From Cupriavidus neocaledonicus (GTDB taxonomy: Bacteria > Pseudomonadota > Gammaproteobacteria > Burkholderiales > Burkholderiaceae), in assembly GCF_000372525.1 (NCBI RefSeq), contig NZ_AQUR01000101.1:186001-250000 (forward strand): a DNA stretch of 64,000 bases. The letters are read 5' to 3'. How positions within the stretch are numbered: the first letter of the stretch is position 1; each line of letters opens with the position of its first letter. Under the pieces are notes generated by a model. It ran no database searches. It was not told the origin of the DNA and saw only the letters and a program-made list of their open reading frames with translations. A program made the translations under genes and the position numbers. Below, in pieces: positions 9,250-18,566 of this stretch.

Positions 9250-9491
9250 AACAGGCTCTGGCCACTCTCCATTAAAATCCAGCGCAGATGGTACCGAAAC
9301 CGTGCCGCCGGCGCCAGCCGCGCGAGGGCCGGAATCGGGCCAGTTCCGCCGTGTTCGCCCCCGTTAGCGCCTCGTTAGCGCAGGATTGACGGGCAATTGC
9401 AGCGAACTTCCGCTGTTTTTGCCGCATGTCAATGCCAGCCCCGGAGGCCCGCCGAGCACGATTCCTGCAGTCCTGTCCTCACCTCAACGCC

Positions 9492-10784
9492 ATGTCCCGT
9501 AATCAGCAGCTTTTCGACCGCGCCCAGCAGACCATTCCCGGAGGCGTCAATTCGCCCGTGCGCGCCTTTCGTTCGGTGGGTGGCACGCCGCGCTTCATCA
9601 CGCGCGCCGAAGGGCCGTACATGTGGGACGCGGACGGCCAGCGCTATATCGACTACATCGGTTCGTGGGGTCCGATGATCGTCGGCCACGCCCATCCGGA
9701 GGTGGTGCGCGCGGTCCAGGAAACCGCCGCGCACAGCTTCTCGTTCGGCGCCCCGACCGAGGCCGAGATCACCATGGCCGAGGAAATCTGCAAGCTGGTG
9801 CCGTCGATCGAGCAGGTGCGCCTGGTCTCTTCCGGCACCGAAGCCACCATGAGCGCGCTGCGCCTGGCGCGCGGCTTCACCGGCCGCGACCTGATCATCA
9901 AGTTCGAAGGCTGCTACCACGGCCATGCCGACAGCCTGCTGGTCAAGGCCGGTTCGGGCCTGCTGACCTTTGCCGACACTACCCGCAACGCGCCGTCGTC
10001 GGCCGGCGTGCCGGCCGACGTGACACGCCACACCATGGTGCTGGAGTACAACAACGTCGAGCAGCTCGAACAGGCCTTCGCCAAACATGCGGGCGAGATC
10101 GCCGCGGTGATCGTCGAGCCGGTGGCCGGCAACATGAACCTGGTGCGCGCCAGCGCTGCCTTCCTGCAGGCCATGCGCGAACTGTGCAGCCGCGACGGCG
10201 CGGTGCTGATCTTCGACGAAGTCATGACCGGCTTCCGCGTGGCGCTGGGCGGCGCGCAGGCGCACTACGGCATCCGCCCCGACATGACCTGCCTGGGCAA
10301 GGTCATCGGCGGCGGCATGCCGGCGGCGGCCTTCGGCGGGCGGCGCGACATCATGGCCAGCCTGGCGCCGCTGGGCGGCGTATACCAGGCCGGCACGCTG
10401 TCGGGCAACCCGCTGGCGGTGGCGGCAGGCCTGACCACGCTCAAGCTGATCCAGGCGCCCGGCTTCTATGACCGCCTGGCCGCGCAGACGCGAAAGCTGG
10501 CCGACGGCCTGGCCGACGCCGCCCGGGCCGCGGGCGTGCCGTTCGCCGCGGATGCGGTCGGCGGCATGTTCGGGCTGTATTTCCGCGACGGCGTGCCCGG
10601 CAGCTTCGCCGAAGTCACGCAGAGCGACACCGCGCGCTTCAATCGCTTCTTCCACGCCATGCTGGACCACGGCGTCTACCTGGCGCCGTCGGCGTTCGAA
10701 GCCGGCTTTGTCTCCGCGCAGCACGACGACGCCATCCTGGACGCCACCTTCGACGCCGCGCGCAAGGCTTTCGCGGCAGCCTGA
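9492..10784 (+). CDS. hemL: Glutamate-1-semialdehyde 2,1-aminomutase
   Basis: PLP-dependent enzyme converting glutamate-1-semialdehyde to 5-aminolevulinate in the C5 route to haem and other tetrapyrroles; cytosolic. The start at 9492 (MSRNQQLFDRAQQ) gives 430 residues, the normal family length; an upstream in-frame ATG at 9426 adds 22 atypical residues. Motifs: NSPVRAFRSVGG, SSGTEATMSALRLARG, EGCYHGHAD, DEVMTGFR, and the PLP lysine in CLGKVIGGGMP. It stands alone and is followed by a strong hairpin. Confidence 0.97.
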   Translation: MSRNQQLFDRAQQTIPGGVNSPVRAFRSVGGTPRFITRAEGPYMWDADGQRYIDYIGSWGPMIVGHAHPEVVRAVQETAAHSFSFGAPTEAEITMAEEICKLVPSIEQVRLVSSGTEATMSALRLARGFTGRDLIIKFEGCYHGHADSLLVKAGSGLLTFADTTRNAPSSAGVPADVTRHTMVLEYNNVEQLEQAFAKHAGEIAAVIVEPVAGNMNLVRASAAFLQAMRELCSRDGAVLIFDEVMTGFRVALGGAQAHYGIRPDMTCLGKVIGGGMPAAAFGGRRDIMASLAPLGGVYQAGTLSGNPLAVAAGLTTLKLIQAPGFYDRLAAQTRKLADGLADAARAAGVPFAADAVGGMFGLYFRDGVPGSFAEVTQSDTARFNRFFHAMLDHGVYLAPSAFEAGFVSAQHDDAILDATFDAARKAFAAA

Positions 10785-10788
10785 GGTT

Positions 10789-10826
10789 CGCGGGCCGGCG
10801 GCGCCAGGTGGCGCCGCCGGCCCGCG
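10789..10826 (+). terminator. GC-rich hairpin after hemL, no T tract
   Basis: A perfect 17-bp inverted repeat (arms 10789-10805 and 10810-10826) with the tetraloop AGGT begins 4 bases after the hemL stop. No run of T follows, so it may end transcription in a Rho-assisted manner or protect the 3' end of the mRNA. Confidence 0.6.
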
Positions 10827-10883
10827 CGTGACGACAAGGGCGGTGCGCTACACTTGGAGTTCGTCCAATCGCCGGAGCCTCCG

Positions 10884-11510
10884 ATGCGCGCATCCTCGTC
10901 CCCTTCGCTATCCACCCGCTCGCCGCTGTCCGTGTTGCGCTGGCTGGTGCTGGCGGTCCTGGCCAGCCTGCTGTCGGCCTGCGGCTACAACGACTTCCAG
11001 GCCAAGGACGAGGCGGTCAAGGCGGCCTGGGGCGAAGTCATCAACCAGTACCAGCGCCGCGCCGACCTGATCCCCAACCTGGTCAACACCGTCAAGGGCT
11101 ACGCCTCGCACGAGCGCGAGACGCTGGAAGCCGTGACCAGGGCGCGCGCCGCCGCCACCAGCATCCAGGTCTCGCCCGAGACCCTGAACGACCCGGAAGC
11201 CTTCAAGCGCTTCCAGCAGGCGCAGGGCGAACTGTCCGGCGCGCTGTCGCGCCTGCTGGCGGTGTCCGAGAATTATCCGCAGCTCAAGGCCGATGCCTCG
11301 TTCCGCGACCTGCAATCGCAGCTCGAAGGCACCGAGAACCGCATCACCGTGGCACGCCAGCGCTATATCGCCGCCGTGCAGCAGTACAACGTGCTGGCGC
11401 GCAGCTTCCCGACCAACCTGACGGCGATGATCTTCAAGTACCCGGTCAAGCCTTCGTTCACCGTGGAAAACGAGAAGGCCATCTCCACGCCGCCCGCGGT
11501 CAAGTTCTGA
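10884..11510 (+). CDS. LemA family lipoprotein
   Basis: Membrane-anchored LemA protein of 208 residues. The start at 10884 (MRASSS) is preceded by a GGAG site. An N-terminal hydrophobic segment ends in a lipobox (LLSAC), so it is probably an outer- or inner-membrane lipoprotein. Family hallmarks: AAWGEVINQYQRRADLIPNL, NTVKGYASHERE, and the C-terminal FPTNLTAMIFKYPVKPSF. The precise function of LemA proteins is unknown; they very often sit beside TPM-domain proteins, as here with two downstream genes, the first only 4 bases away. Confidence 0.93.
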   Translation: MRASSSPSLSTRSPLSVLRWLVLAVLASLLSACGYNDFQAKDEAVKAAWGEVINQYQRRADLIPNLVNTVKGYASHERETLEAVTRARAAATSIQVSPETLNDPEAFKRFQQAQGELSGALSRLLAVSENYPQLKADASFRDLQSQLEGTENRITVARQRYIAAVQQYNVLARSFPTNLTAMIFKYPVKPSFTVENEKAISTPPAVKF

Positions 11511-11514
11511 CGGG

Positions 11515-12384
11515 ATGGCAGCGATGCGCCACCCAAGGCGATGCCTGGCCGGCCACGGCTGGCTGGCCGCCGCCCTGCTGTGGCTGGCGGCCCTGCTGGG
11601 CGGCCCGGCGCTGGCGGCCGACGGCTTCGTCGCGGTGCCGCCGCTGACCCAGCGCGTCACCGACCTGACCAACACGCTGACGCCGCAGCAGCGCGGTGCG
11701 CTGGAGAACGTGCTGGCGGAATACGAGCAGCAGCGCGGCAGCCAGATCTTCGTGCTGATGGTGCCGACCACCGATCCGGAGCCGATCGACGCCTACAGCA
11801 TCCGCGTCGCCGATGCCTGGCGCGCCGGGCGCCAGGGCATCGACGACGGCGTGATCGTGCTGATCGCCAAGGACAACCCGCCCGGCCTGCGCAAGATGCG
11901 GCTGGAGGTGGGCCGGGGCGTGCAGGGCTCGCTGACCGACGCCATGTCCAAGCGCATCCTGCAGGACGTGATGGCGCCCCACTTCCGCCAGAACGACTTC
12001 TACGGCGGGCTGGCGGCGGGCATCTCGGCAATCCAGGCCACCATCGACAAGGAAGGCCTGGCCGCGCCGCAGCGCAAGGCGCAGCAGGCGTCCTCGGCGC
12101 TGGCCGAATGGCTGCCGGCGCTGCTGCCGCTGGCGATCATCGTGTTCTTTTTCCTGAGCGCCATCCTGCGCCGGCGCGGGCCGCAGATCGTCACCACCCG
12201 GCGCGGCCGCGACGTCATCGCCGGCGGCCTCGGCGGCCTGGGCGGCTATACCATGGGGCAGGACTGGGGCCGGCGCAGCGGCGGCTGGGGCGGTGGCTTT
12301 GGCGGCGGCGGTGACAGCGGCGGAGGCTTTGGTGGTGGTGGCGGCGGCGGCTTCGACGGCGGCGGCGCGTCCGGCAACTGGTGA
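11515..12384 (+). CDS. TPM-domain membrane protein (YgcG family)
   Basis: Protein of 289 residues with a cleavable signal peptide (ends near ALA-ADGF), an extracytoplasmic TPM domain (VPPLTQRVTDLTNTLTPQQR, then EYEQQRGSQIFVLMVPTT and VGRGVQGSLTD), one TM helix (LPLAIIVFFFLSAIL) and a glycine-rich C-terminal tail. This is the usual YgcG layout. It is probably co-transcribed with lemA and the following TPM gene. TPM domains have been linked to phosphatase activity in plants and to membrane-protein quality control; no function is proven for this class. An alternative start lies three codons in. Confidence 0.9.
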   Translation: MAAMRHPRRCLAGHGWLAAALLWLAALLGGPALAADGFVAVPPLTQRVTDLTNTLTPQQRGALENVLAEYEQQRGSQIFVLMVPTTDPEPIDAYSIRVADAWRAGRQGIDDGVIVLIAKDNPPGLRKMRLEVGRGVQGSLTDAMSKRILQDVMAPHFRQNDFYGGLAAGISAIQATIDKEGLAAPQRKAQQASSALAEWLPALLPLAIIVFFFLSAILRRRGPQIVTTRRGRDVIAGGLGGLGGYTMGQDWGRRSGGWGGGFGGGGDSGGGFGGGGGGGFDGGGASGNW

Positions 12385-12404
12385 CAGCACGAGGAACGAC
12401 GACC

Positions 12405-12908
12405 ATGCCGCATCTCAAACGCGCCCTGCACCATATCGCCACCACGTCCGGCACCGCGCGCAAGCACTTTCCGCCGCAAGCGCAGCAGCAGCTGCACCAC
12501 GCCGTGCATGCCGGCGAATCCCGCCACCGCGGCGAGATCCGCGTGGTGATCGAGGCCAGCCTGCCGGTCGGCGACGCCTGGGCCGGCGTCACGCCGCGCG
12601 AGCGCGCGCGCTTCCTGTTCGGCGCGCTCGAAGTCTGGAACACCGCGGACAAGACCGGCGTGCTGCTCTACATCAACCTGGCCGACCACGCCGTCGAACT
12701 GCTGGCCGACCGCGGCATCGACGCCAGCGTGGGGCCCGCCACCTGGCGCGAACTGTGCGATGAACTGGCGCAGGGACTCAGGCAGGACCTGTCGGTGCGG
12801 CCGGTGCTGGTCACGGTGGCGCGCATCCATGAATTGCTGGCCACGCACTTTCCGTCGGACGGCGGGCACAATCCGAACGAGCTGGACGATCGTCCGGTGT
12901 TTTTGTAG
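12405..12908 (+). CDS. TPM-domain protein, cytoplasmic type
   Basis: Protein of 167 residues starting at 12405 (MPHLKRALHH) behind a GAGGAACG ribosome site, 20 bases after the YgcG-like gene. It has a second, divergent TPM domain (HAGESRHRGEIRVVIEAS, LFGALEVWNTADKTGVLLYINLAD, VELLADRGIDASVG) but no signal peptide or obvious membrane segment. LemA / TPM / TPM gene trios are common in proteobacteria, and the two TPM proteins may act with LemA at the envelope. No enzymatic role is visible. Confidence 0.88.
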   Translation: MPHLKRALHHIATTSGTARKHFPPQAQQQLHHAVHAGESRHRGEIRVVIEASLPVGDAWAGVTPRERARFLFGALEVWNTADKTGVLLYINLADHAVELLADRGIDASVGPATWRELCDELAQGLRQDLSVRPVLVTVARIHELLATHFPSDGGHNPNELDDRPVFL

Positions 12909-12927
12909 CGCGCCTGCCCCGGCCGGC

Positions 12928-14238
12928 TCAGCGGGCGGCAGCCGCCTCGCGGCGCGCGCGGCGCCCGCCCAGCGCGTACCACACCGCCGCCAGCGCCTGC
13001 AGCGCCACCAGCCCCGACCATGCCGCCAGGTGCGCCGCCTTCGGGTAATGGCCGCCGGTGGCGGGCCACAGATCCAGCACGAAGCCCACCCCGACCTGGC
13101 AGGCAAAGGTCGACAGGAACACGGTCAACGTCAGCGCCGTGGTGGCGCGGCCGATCAGTGCATCGGGAAAGCTGCGCGCCAGCACCGCATAGGTCAGGAT
13201 GCCGCTCGAGCCGAACCCGCCATAGGCGGCCCACAGCAGCGCCGCCGGCAGCGGCACCTGCGCCATCAGCAGCAGCTGGATCACGATAAAGCCGGTCATG
13301 CCGGCGCCGGCAAAGGCATAGAGGCTCACCCCCAGGCGCTCCAGGTGACGCGCGGCCCAGCCTGAGCCGACGCAGCCGGCCATCATGGCAAAGCCGATCA
13401 CCGACACCAGCCGCGCGCTGGTGCCAGCGTCGTAGCCGGACACATCGCGCAGAAAGGCACCTACCCACAGCGTCTGCACCGCCAGAAACACGCCCTGGTT
13501 TAGCAGCGTCAGCGGCACCACGCGCCAGAAGCGCTCGCTGCCCAGGATCTGGAGCGTGCCACGCAGCTGCTCGCGCAGGCTTTCCTTGCCGGCGCGCGGC
13601 TGGTCGGGCGCGCCGAACCACAGCAGCGCCGCCATCGCCAGCGACACGCCGGCCAGGCCGATGCTGACGGTGCGCCAGTCGGTCAGCGACAGCAGCCACG
13701 TCAGCGGCGTGCCGACCAGCACCGCGCCCAGCCCGCCGATGGCCATCACCACGCCATTGAGCAAAGGCATGCGCGACAGCGGGAACCACATCGACAGCGC
13801 CTGGATGGCGGCGCCCAGGCACACCGACACGCCCACGCCGATCAACAGCCGGCCAGCGGCCAGCCCGGCCATGCCAGGCGCGAGCGCGAACACCAGCGAG
13901 CCGGCCACGGCCACCAGCAGCATCGCCGCCTCGTTGCGGCGCGGGCCGTAGCGGTCCAGCAGGATACCCGCCGGCAACTGGGCGCAGGCAAAGCCAAGGA
14001 AATAGAAACTCGTGAGCAGGCCCAGGTCGCCGGCATTGAGGCCGAGCTCGCGCGTCAGGTGCGGCGCGAAGCCCAGGTTGACGCCGCGGAACACATAGGA
14101 CACCAGGAAGCCCAGCGAAAACACCGCGAGCACGCGCCAGCGCGCACGCGCCGCCGCACCGGCGGCCGGTTGCGGACGCGAGGGCTGCGAGGGCACGGAA
14201 GACAGGTTGGAAGTCGAAGTCGTCATGATGGCATGCAT
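12928..14238 (-). CDS. Major facilitator superfamily transporter
   Basis: Integral membrane transporter of about 436 residues with twelve predicted helices. The start at 14238 is supported by GGGGA five bases upstream; ATG at 14226 is an alternative. Family motif A is visible as AGILLDRYGPRRNEA between helices 2 and 3. The second half begins near PLTLLNQGVFLAVQTLWVGAFL. The overall pattern resembles NarK-like or general anion/drug carriers, but the substrate cannot be read from the sequence. It is divergent from the LysR-type regulator, with 69 bases between starts, suggesting regulation by it. Confidence 0.88.
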   Translation of the reverse strand: MHAIMTTSTSNLSSVPSQPSRPQPAAGAAARARWRVLAVFSLGFLVSYVFRGVNLGFAPHLTRELGLNAGDLGLLTSFYFLGFACAQLPAGILLDRYGPRRNEAAMLLVAVAGSLVFALAPGMAGLAAGRLLIGVGVSVCLGAAIQALSMWFPLSRMPLLNGVVMAIGGLGAVLVGTPLTWLLSLTDWRTVSIGLAGVSLAMAALLWFGAPDQPRAGKESLREQLRGTLQILGSERFWRVVPLTLLNQGVFLAVQTLWVGAFLRDVSGYDAGTSARLVSVIGFAMMAGCVGSGWAARHLERLGVSLYAFAGAGMTGFIVIQLLLMAQVPLPAALLWAAYGGFGSSGILTYAVLARSFPDALIGRATTALTLTVFLSTFACQVGVGFVLDLWPATGGHYPKAAHLAAWSGLVALQALAAVWYALGGRRARREAAAAR

Positions 14239-14307
14239 TGTCTTCCCCATCCCGGTGCAAAGCCAACGAAAGATACCCGCGGCAATTGTGAGTAAAATTT
14301 GACGGCC

Positions 14308-15288
14308 ATGGCCAAAGCTCCCGCCAGACCCGCCCAACGTCCCGCCCAGAACCCCGTGCACCTGCCGCCGCTGCAAGCGCTGCGTGCACTGGAGGCTGCC
14401 GCGCGCCACCGCAGCTTCTCGCGCGCGGCCGAGGAACTGGCCCTGACCCACAGCGCCATCAGCCACCATGTCCGCGCGCTGGAAACCAACCTTGGCACCA
14501 AGCTGTTCCAGCGCAGCGGCAGCCAGATGGTGCCCACCAGCGTGGGTGCGCGGCTGGCCGAACAGGTGCGCGGCGCGCTCGATGACATCGAAAGCGCCCT
14601 GCGCGAGGCCGGCAACAGCGCCGCACCGCCGGTGATCCGGCTGCAGGTCAGCGTCATGGCCGACCTGGCCAATGCCTGGCTGATCCGCCGCCTGCCCAGC
14701 CTGCACGCCCAGGTGCCGTCGCTGGACCTGCACTTGCGGCTGCATGCCGAGATCACGCCGCCAGACCCGTACAGCGTCGATGTCGGCATCTGGCACCAGC
14801 GCATCGACCTGCCCGGCTTCGAGTGCCACAACCTGATCGAAGACCACGTGATCGCGGTGGCCAGCCCGGCGCTGCTGGCGCGCTACCCCGGCTTTACGCT
14901 GGCCGACGTGCCGCGCCTGCCGATGCTGCGCTTTGCCCTGCGCCCCTGGCGCGACTGGCTCGAGGCCGCCGGCCTGCCCGGCGACGAACCGGAGCGCGGC
15001 CCGATCTTCCAGGACGCCGGCCTGATGCTGCAGTCCGCCGTGGCCGGCCTGGGCGTGGCGACCGCACGCGCGCAGCTGGCGCACGACTACCTGGCCAGCG
15101 GCGAGCTGGTGCAGATCGGCCCCACCCGGATCCCGTCGAGCCTGCATTACTGGGTGACCTGGCGCGAAGGCAACCCACGCGAAAAGGCCATCCAGCAGTT
15201 CCATGCGTGGCTGCAGGAGCAGGTGCGGCTGGAAGGCGCGCAGGCCACAGCGGGCGCCGCCGGCCATGCCGGGCAGTTTCATCCGTGA
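14308..15288 (+). CDS. LysR-type transcriptional regulator (GcvA-like)
   Basis: DNA-binding regulator of 326 residues. A winged helix-turn-helix spans roughly residues 20-80 (LQALRALEAAARHRSFSRAA, LTHSAISHHVRALE), followed by a periplasmic-binding-protein-like effector domain. The motif pattern (PPLQALRALEAAARH, HSAISHHVRALE) is that of the GcvA/AmpR branch. ATG at 14308 is chosen; an in-frame TTG lies 9 bases upstream. It is divergent from the MFS gene. An AATT/AATT pair in the spacer (about 14284-14299) might belong to a LysR-type site, but that is a guess. Confidence 0.9.
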   Translation: MAKAPARPAQRPAQNPVHLPPLQALRALEAAARHRSFSRAAEELALTHSAISHHVRALETNLGTKLFQRSGSQMVPTSVGARLAEQVRGALDDIESALREAGNSAAPPVIRLQVSVMADLANAWLIRRLPSLHAQVPSLDLHLRLHAEITPPDPYSVDVGIWHQRIDLPGFECHNLIEDHVIAVASPALLARYPGFTLADVPRLPMLRFALRPWRDWLEAAGLPGDEPERGPIFQDAGLMLQSAVAGLGVATARAQLAHDYLASGELVQIGPTRIPSSLHYWVTWREGNPREKAIQQFHAWLQEQVRLEGAQATAGAAGHAGQFHP

Positions 15289-16423
15289 AATCATTTGGCG
15301 CCGTTAAGTTGGCAATACGAATCATTTTCGTCTAGGCCCGCGAAATCAAAGGCTTGGCGCGAGCCTGTACCCTTCCCTTCGCATTCATTCCACGGCGCCG
15401 CCACCTGGTCGCCACGGCGTCCGAGTTTCACGGATGCAACCATTCCGAAGCGCGTGCCAGCGGCACTGAAAAATCTGCGCGCACCATCCAAACAGATGAG
15501 AAGCGGCTGAGACGCCCGAACGCAATTCGTGCGAAGGCTTGTCAACGCGCCGCTCGCCTCCATCCCGCCGCCGCTGCCGGCATGGGTGCGGCACCAAAAG
15601 GCTGAGGCCGCAGGCGGCGCGCAATGTCGGCGGAAGATGTATGCAGTTCCAATCCTTGTAACGGAAATGAAACTGTTTCGACAGGCGACGACGTGCAGTA
15701 TCGGAGCCCTCCATGGCGAGCGTTTCAAATTTTGGCTTCCCTCCTTTAGATGGGCGCGCCAGCTCAAAAAAGCCTGGTCATGCACCTGGCGCGCGGCTGC
15801 AGTGCCCGATGCGAACCATTTCGCACCGCTATTTTTTTGCGATGCAGCAAAAACTTGCCGCGCGACGTAACAAGAGCGGAACGTTTTGGCTCTGGCGTCT
15901 CCGGCAAGGCAGCCGTCCAAATCACGCTTTTCTTTTGTTTTCAAAGACTTATCCCGCTCTGGCATATTCGTCGCAGATATGTCTGCGCGAACAGAAGCCC
16001 GGCACAGAGGGGAAGTCTGAAACGAGAGCGGCAAACACACTGGCACGCGTTCGCCGAAGAGGATCAGTTTCAGGACGACCCCCGCAACCCAGGGCGGGAA
16101 TTGGACTGGCGCTGTAAGCGGGGGCCACGCGGCAGGAACTGGCCCGCATCGGCACCCGCCATGACATGGGCGTCGACAAGAAAAAGCGGAGGTCATTCAG
16201 GCGCACGGGCCGCGAGCGCAAGCAAGCGGTCCGTGCCACCTGAATCCCGCGGCACGCCGGCTTGCCGGTGCGCCCGGATAAGAACGGGGTTAACAACAGA
16301 AATTGGGGAGCGCGCCGCGCCGCATCGCCACGATGCACCGGCGCAAGCCTTAGAGCCAACGGAGCGAGCGGCCGGCCCTGCCGGCCGCCAGTTCCGCAAA
16401 GAACAAGAATCCGGGGAAATCTC
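15289..16423. other. 1.1-kb gene-free stretch upstream of the sigma-54 activator
   Basis: This region is visibly richer in A/T runs than its neighbours (for example around 15830-15960) and no reading frame looks genuine. The longest, leftward from 16196 to 15291, has no homology I recognise, no ribosome site and atypical composition. It contains a long imperfect hairpin (16196-16244) and a perfect 9-bp stem with a CCT loop (16368-16388) within the probable leader of the activator. A decayed gene, a regulatory region or an unannotated small RNA are all possible. Confidence 0.55.
16196..16244. other. Long imperfect inverted repeat, possible structured RNA element
   Basis: The left arm (16196-16213) and right arm (16226-16244) pair over about 17 positions with one small bulge and one mismatch; the arms end in TTCAGG and CCTGAA. 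The loop is about 12 bases. No T run follows. It lies 180 bases before the sigma-54 activator start. Confidence 0.5.
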
Positions 16424-17800
16424 ATGAGCGCGTACGCCAACCGCCCGCTGCTGTACCTGTCGCAGCACCATGACGCCACGCTGTGCCGGCTGTTCGCCCA
16501 GCGCGGCTGGAAAATCAGCTTTGCGTCCAGCCTGCAGGACCTGCAGGGCCTGCCTCCCGGCAGCCAGCCGCTGGCCGCGCTGCTGGACCTGCAAGGCGGC
16601 TTCGGCGATGCCGAACTGGAAGCCTTCGAGCCCTGGCTGGCGCAACGGCATATCGGCTGGATCGGCATCGTCGCTGGCCAGCACGCACTGAGCGAAACCG
16701 CGCGCCGGCTGCTCGGCCTGTATTTCGTCGACTACCACACCGCCCCGCTCGAGCACCCGCGCCTGGCCGAGGCGCTGGGCCATGCGATCGGCATGGCCAG
16801 CCTGCGGCCCGGCGTGCGGCATGACAGCCCGCGCACGGCGCGCCCCGACGGCATGATCGGCAGCTGCCCGGCGATGCAGTCGCTGTTCCGCGGCATCGAG
16901 AAGGTGTCGCGCTGGGACACGCCGGTGCTGATCTCGGGCGAGTCCGGCACCGGCAAGGAACTCGCCGCGCAGGCCATCCACCGCGCCTCGGCGCGGGCCT
17001 CGCGCCCCTTCATCGCGGTCAACTGCGCGGCGATCCCGCCCACGCTGCTGATGTCGGAACTGTTCGGCTATGAGCGCGGCGCCTTTACCGGCGCCACCAA
17101 GCGCAAACCCGGCCGCATCGAGATGGCGCAGGGCGGCACGCTGTTCCTCGATGAAATCGGCGACATGCCGATCGAAAGCCAGACCAGCCTGCTGCGCTTC
17201 CTGGAGACCGGGCGCATCGAGCGCCTCGGCGGCACCGAATCGATCGAGGTCGATGTGCGCATCATCTCCGCCACCCACGTCGACCTGGAAGCCGCGATCG
17301 CGGCCGAACGCTTCCGCGGCGACCTGTACCACCGGCTATGCGTGCTGCGCGTGCGCCAGCCCCCGTTGCGCGAGCGCGGCAGCGACATCCTGCTGATCGC
17401 CGAACATGTGCTGGACACCGTGCGCAAGCAGTCGCCGGCGCGCATCCGCGGCTTCTCGCCGCTGGCGCTGCGCGCGATCCAGCTGCACAACTGGCCCGGC
17501 AATGTGCGCGAGCTGATCAACCGGATCCGTCACGCCGCGGCGATGTGCGAGGACGGCGTGATCCAGCCCGACGACCTGGAACTGGCCACGCCCGCCGACG
17601 ACCGCCCGCTGACGCTGGCCGCGATCCGCGAGGCCGCCGAGCAGGGCGCCATCGTCGAGGCGCTGCAGCGGCACCATGAACGGCTGATCGACGTGGCGGC
17701 GGAGCTCGGGATCTCGCGGGTAACGCTGTTCCGGCTGATGCGCGACTACAAGCTGCAGGTGAAGAAGGGCGACCTGGGGTTGATCTGCGTGCAGGGCTAG
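16424..17800 (+). CDS. Sigma-54-dependent Fis-family activator, VpsR-like
   Basis: Bacterial enhancer-binding protein of 458 residues that should activate RpoN-dependent promoters. Residues 1-130 form a receiver-like domain without the normal acidic pocket, as in VpsR-type regulators. The AAA+ domain has Walker A GESGTGKE (172-179), the sigma-54 contact loop GAFTGA (219-224) and Walker B TLFLDEIGD (239-247). The C-terminal Fis-type HTH reads VAAELGISRVTLFRLMRDY. The start at 16424 has a GGGGAAATCTC leader. Known VpsR-type proteins control exopolysaccharide genes, some by binding cyclic di-GMP; the downstream glycan-type genes fit. Effector unknown. Confidence 0.92.
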   Translation: MSAYANRPLLYLSQHHDATLCRLFAQRGWKISFASSLQDLQGLPPGSQPLAALLDLQGGFGDAELEAFEPWLAQRHIGWIGIVAGQHALSETARRLLGLYFVDYHTAPLEHPRLAEALGHAIGMASLRPGVRHDSPRTARPDGMIGSCPAMQSLFRGIEKVSRWDTPVLISGESGTGKELAAQAIHRASARASRPFIAVNCAAIPPTLLMSELFGYERGAFTGATKRKPGRIEMAQGGTLFLDEIGDMPIESQTSLLRFLETGRIERLGGTESIEVDVRIISATHVDLEAAIAAERFRGDLYHRLCVLRVRQPPLRERGSDILLIAEHVLDTVRKQSPARIRGFSPLALRAIQLHNWPGNVRELINRIRHAAAMCEDGVIQPDDLELATPADDRPLTLAAIREAAEQGAIVEALQRHHERLIDVAAELGISRVTLFRLMRDYKLQVKKGDLGLICVQG

Positions 17801-17831
17801 CCCCGCGACGCTGCCACTGAAGGATCGCCCC

Positions 17832-18566
17832 ATGTCCCCTGACGCCTACCTCGAGATGGCCGACACCGAAGCCAGCCACTGGTGGTTCCGTGGCCGCCGC
17901 GAGATCGTCGCCGCCATTCTTTGCGGCCTGGCCTTGCCGCGCCACGCGGCTATCCTCGAGATCGGCGCGGGCACCGGCGGCAACCTGGCGATGCTGTCGC
18001 AATTCGGCAGGGTCAGCGCGGTGGAAATGGACGACACCGCGCTGCGCCTGGCGCGCGCAAAGACCGGTGATGCCTACGACCTGCGTCATGGCAGGTGTCC
18101 CGACCAGATGCCGTTCGTCGAGCGCAGCTTCGACCTGGTCTGCCTGCTCGATTGCCTCGAGCACATCGCCGACGATGCCGGCTCGCTCGACTGCGCGGCC
18201 AGGCTGCTGAAGGCTGGCGGCGCGGTCTTCGTCACCGTGCCCGCCTACCAGTGGCTATGGAGCGCGCACGACGTCTTCCTGCATCACCAGCGTCGCTACA
18301 GCAAGTGCTCGCTGCATGCGCTGGCGAGCCGCTGCGGCCTGCACGTGGAACGGATGTCGTACTTCAACACGATGCTGTTCCCGCTGGCCGTTGCCGCTCG
18401 CATGGGCGACCGCCTGCGTGGCAGCCGCCACGCGACCGGCGCACGCCTGCCGGCCGCCCCGGTCAACCACGTGCTGCACCGTGTGTTCCGCGCGGAGCGC
18501 CACTGGCTCGCGCGCGGCTCGCTGCCGTTCGGCATTTCGCTGATGGCCGTGCTGCGCGCATCGTGA
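17832..18566 (+). CDS. SAM-dependent class I methyltransferase
   Basis: Soluble methyltransferase of 244 residues. The SAM-binding motif I is ILEIGAGTGGN (about residues 38-48), the acidic end of strand 2 is AVEMDD, and motif III is LLDCLEHIADD. The N-terminal HWWFRGRREI is typical of type-11/12 methyltransferases found in polysaccharide clusters. The ribosome site AAGGA precedes the ATG. Its stop overlaps the GTG start of the GtrA gene by three bases, so the two are translationally coupled. The acceptor, possibly a lipid-linked sugar, is not known. Confidence 0.88.
   Translation: MSPDAYLEMADTEASHWWFRGRREIVAAILCGLALPRHAAILEIGAGTGGNLAMLSQFGRVSAVEMDDTALRLARAKTGDAYDLRHGRCPDQMPFVERSFDLVCLLDCLEHIADDAGSLDCAARLLKAGGAVFVTVPAYQWLWSAHDVFLHHQRRYSKCSLHALASRCGLHVERMSYFNTMLFPLAVAARMGDRLRGSRHATGARLPAAPVNHVLHRVFRAERHWLARGSLPFGISLMAVLRAS

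Noticed and set aside
16040..16060. TGGCACG sequence near 16042 as a sigma-54 promoter
   Set aside because: The GC element is one base too close and the TTGC box is absent.
15291..16196. 301-codon open frame on the minus strand in the gap before the sigma-54 activator
   Set aside because: No ribosome site, unnatural amino-acid mix rich in Cys, Ser and Arg, and no recognisable fold; probably chance.
16240..16270. GGCACG...TTGCC sequence as a sigma-54 promoter for the activator
   Set aside because: The GG to GC distance is one base too long.
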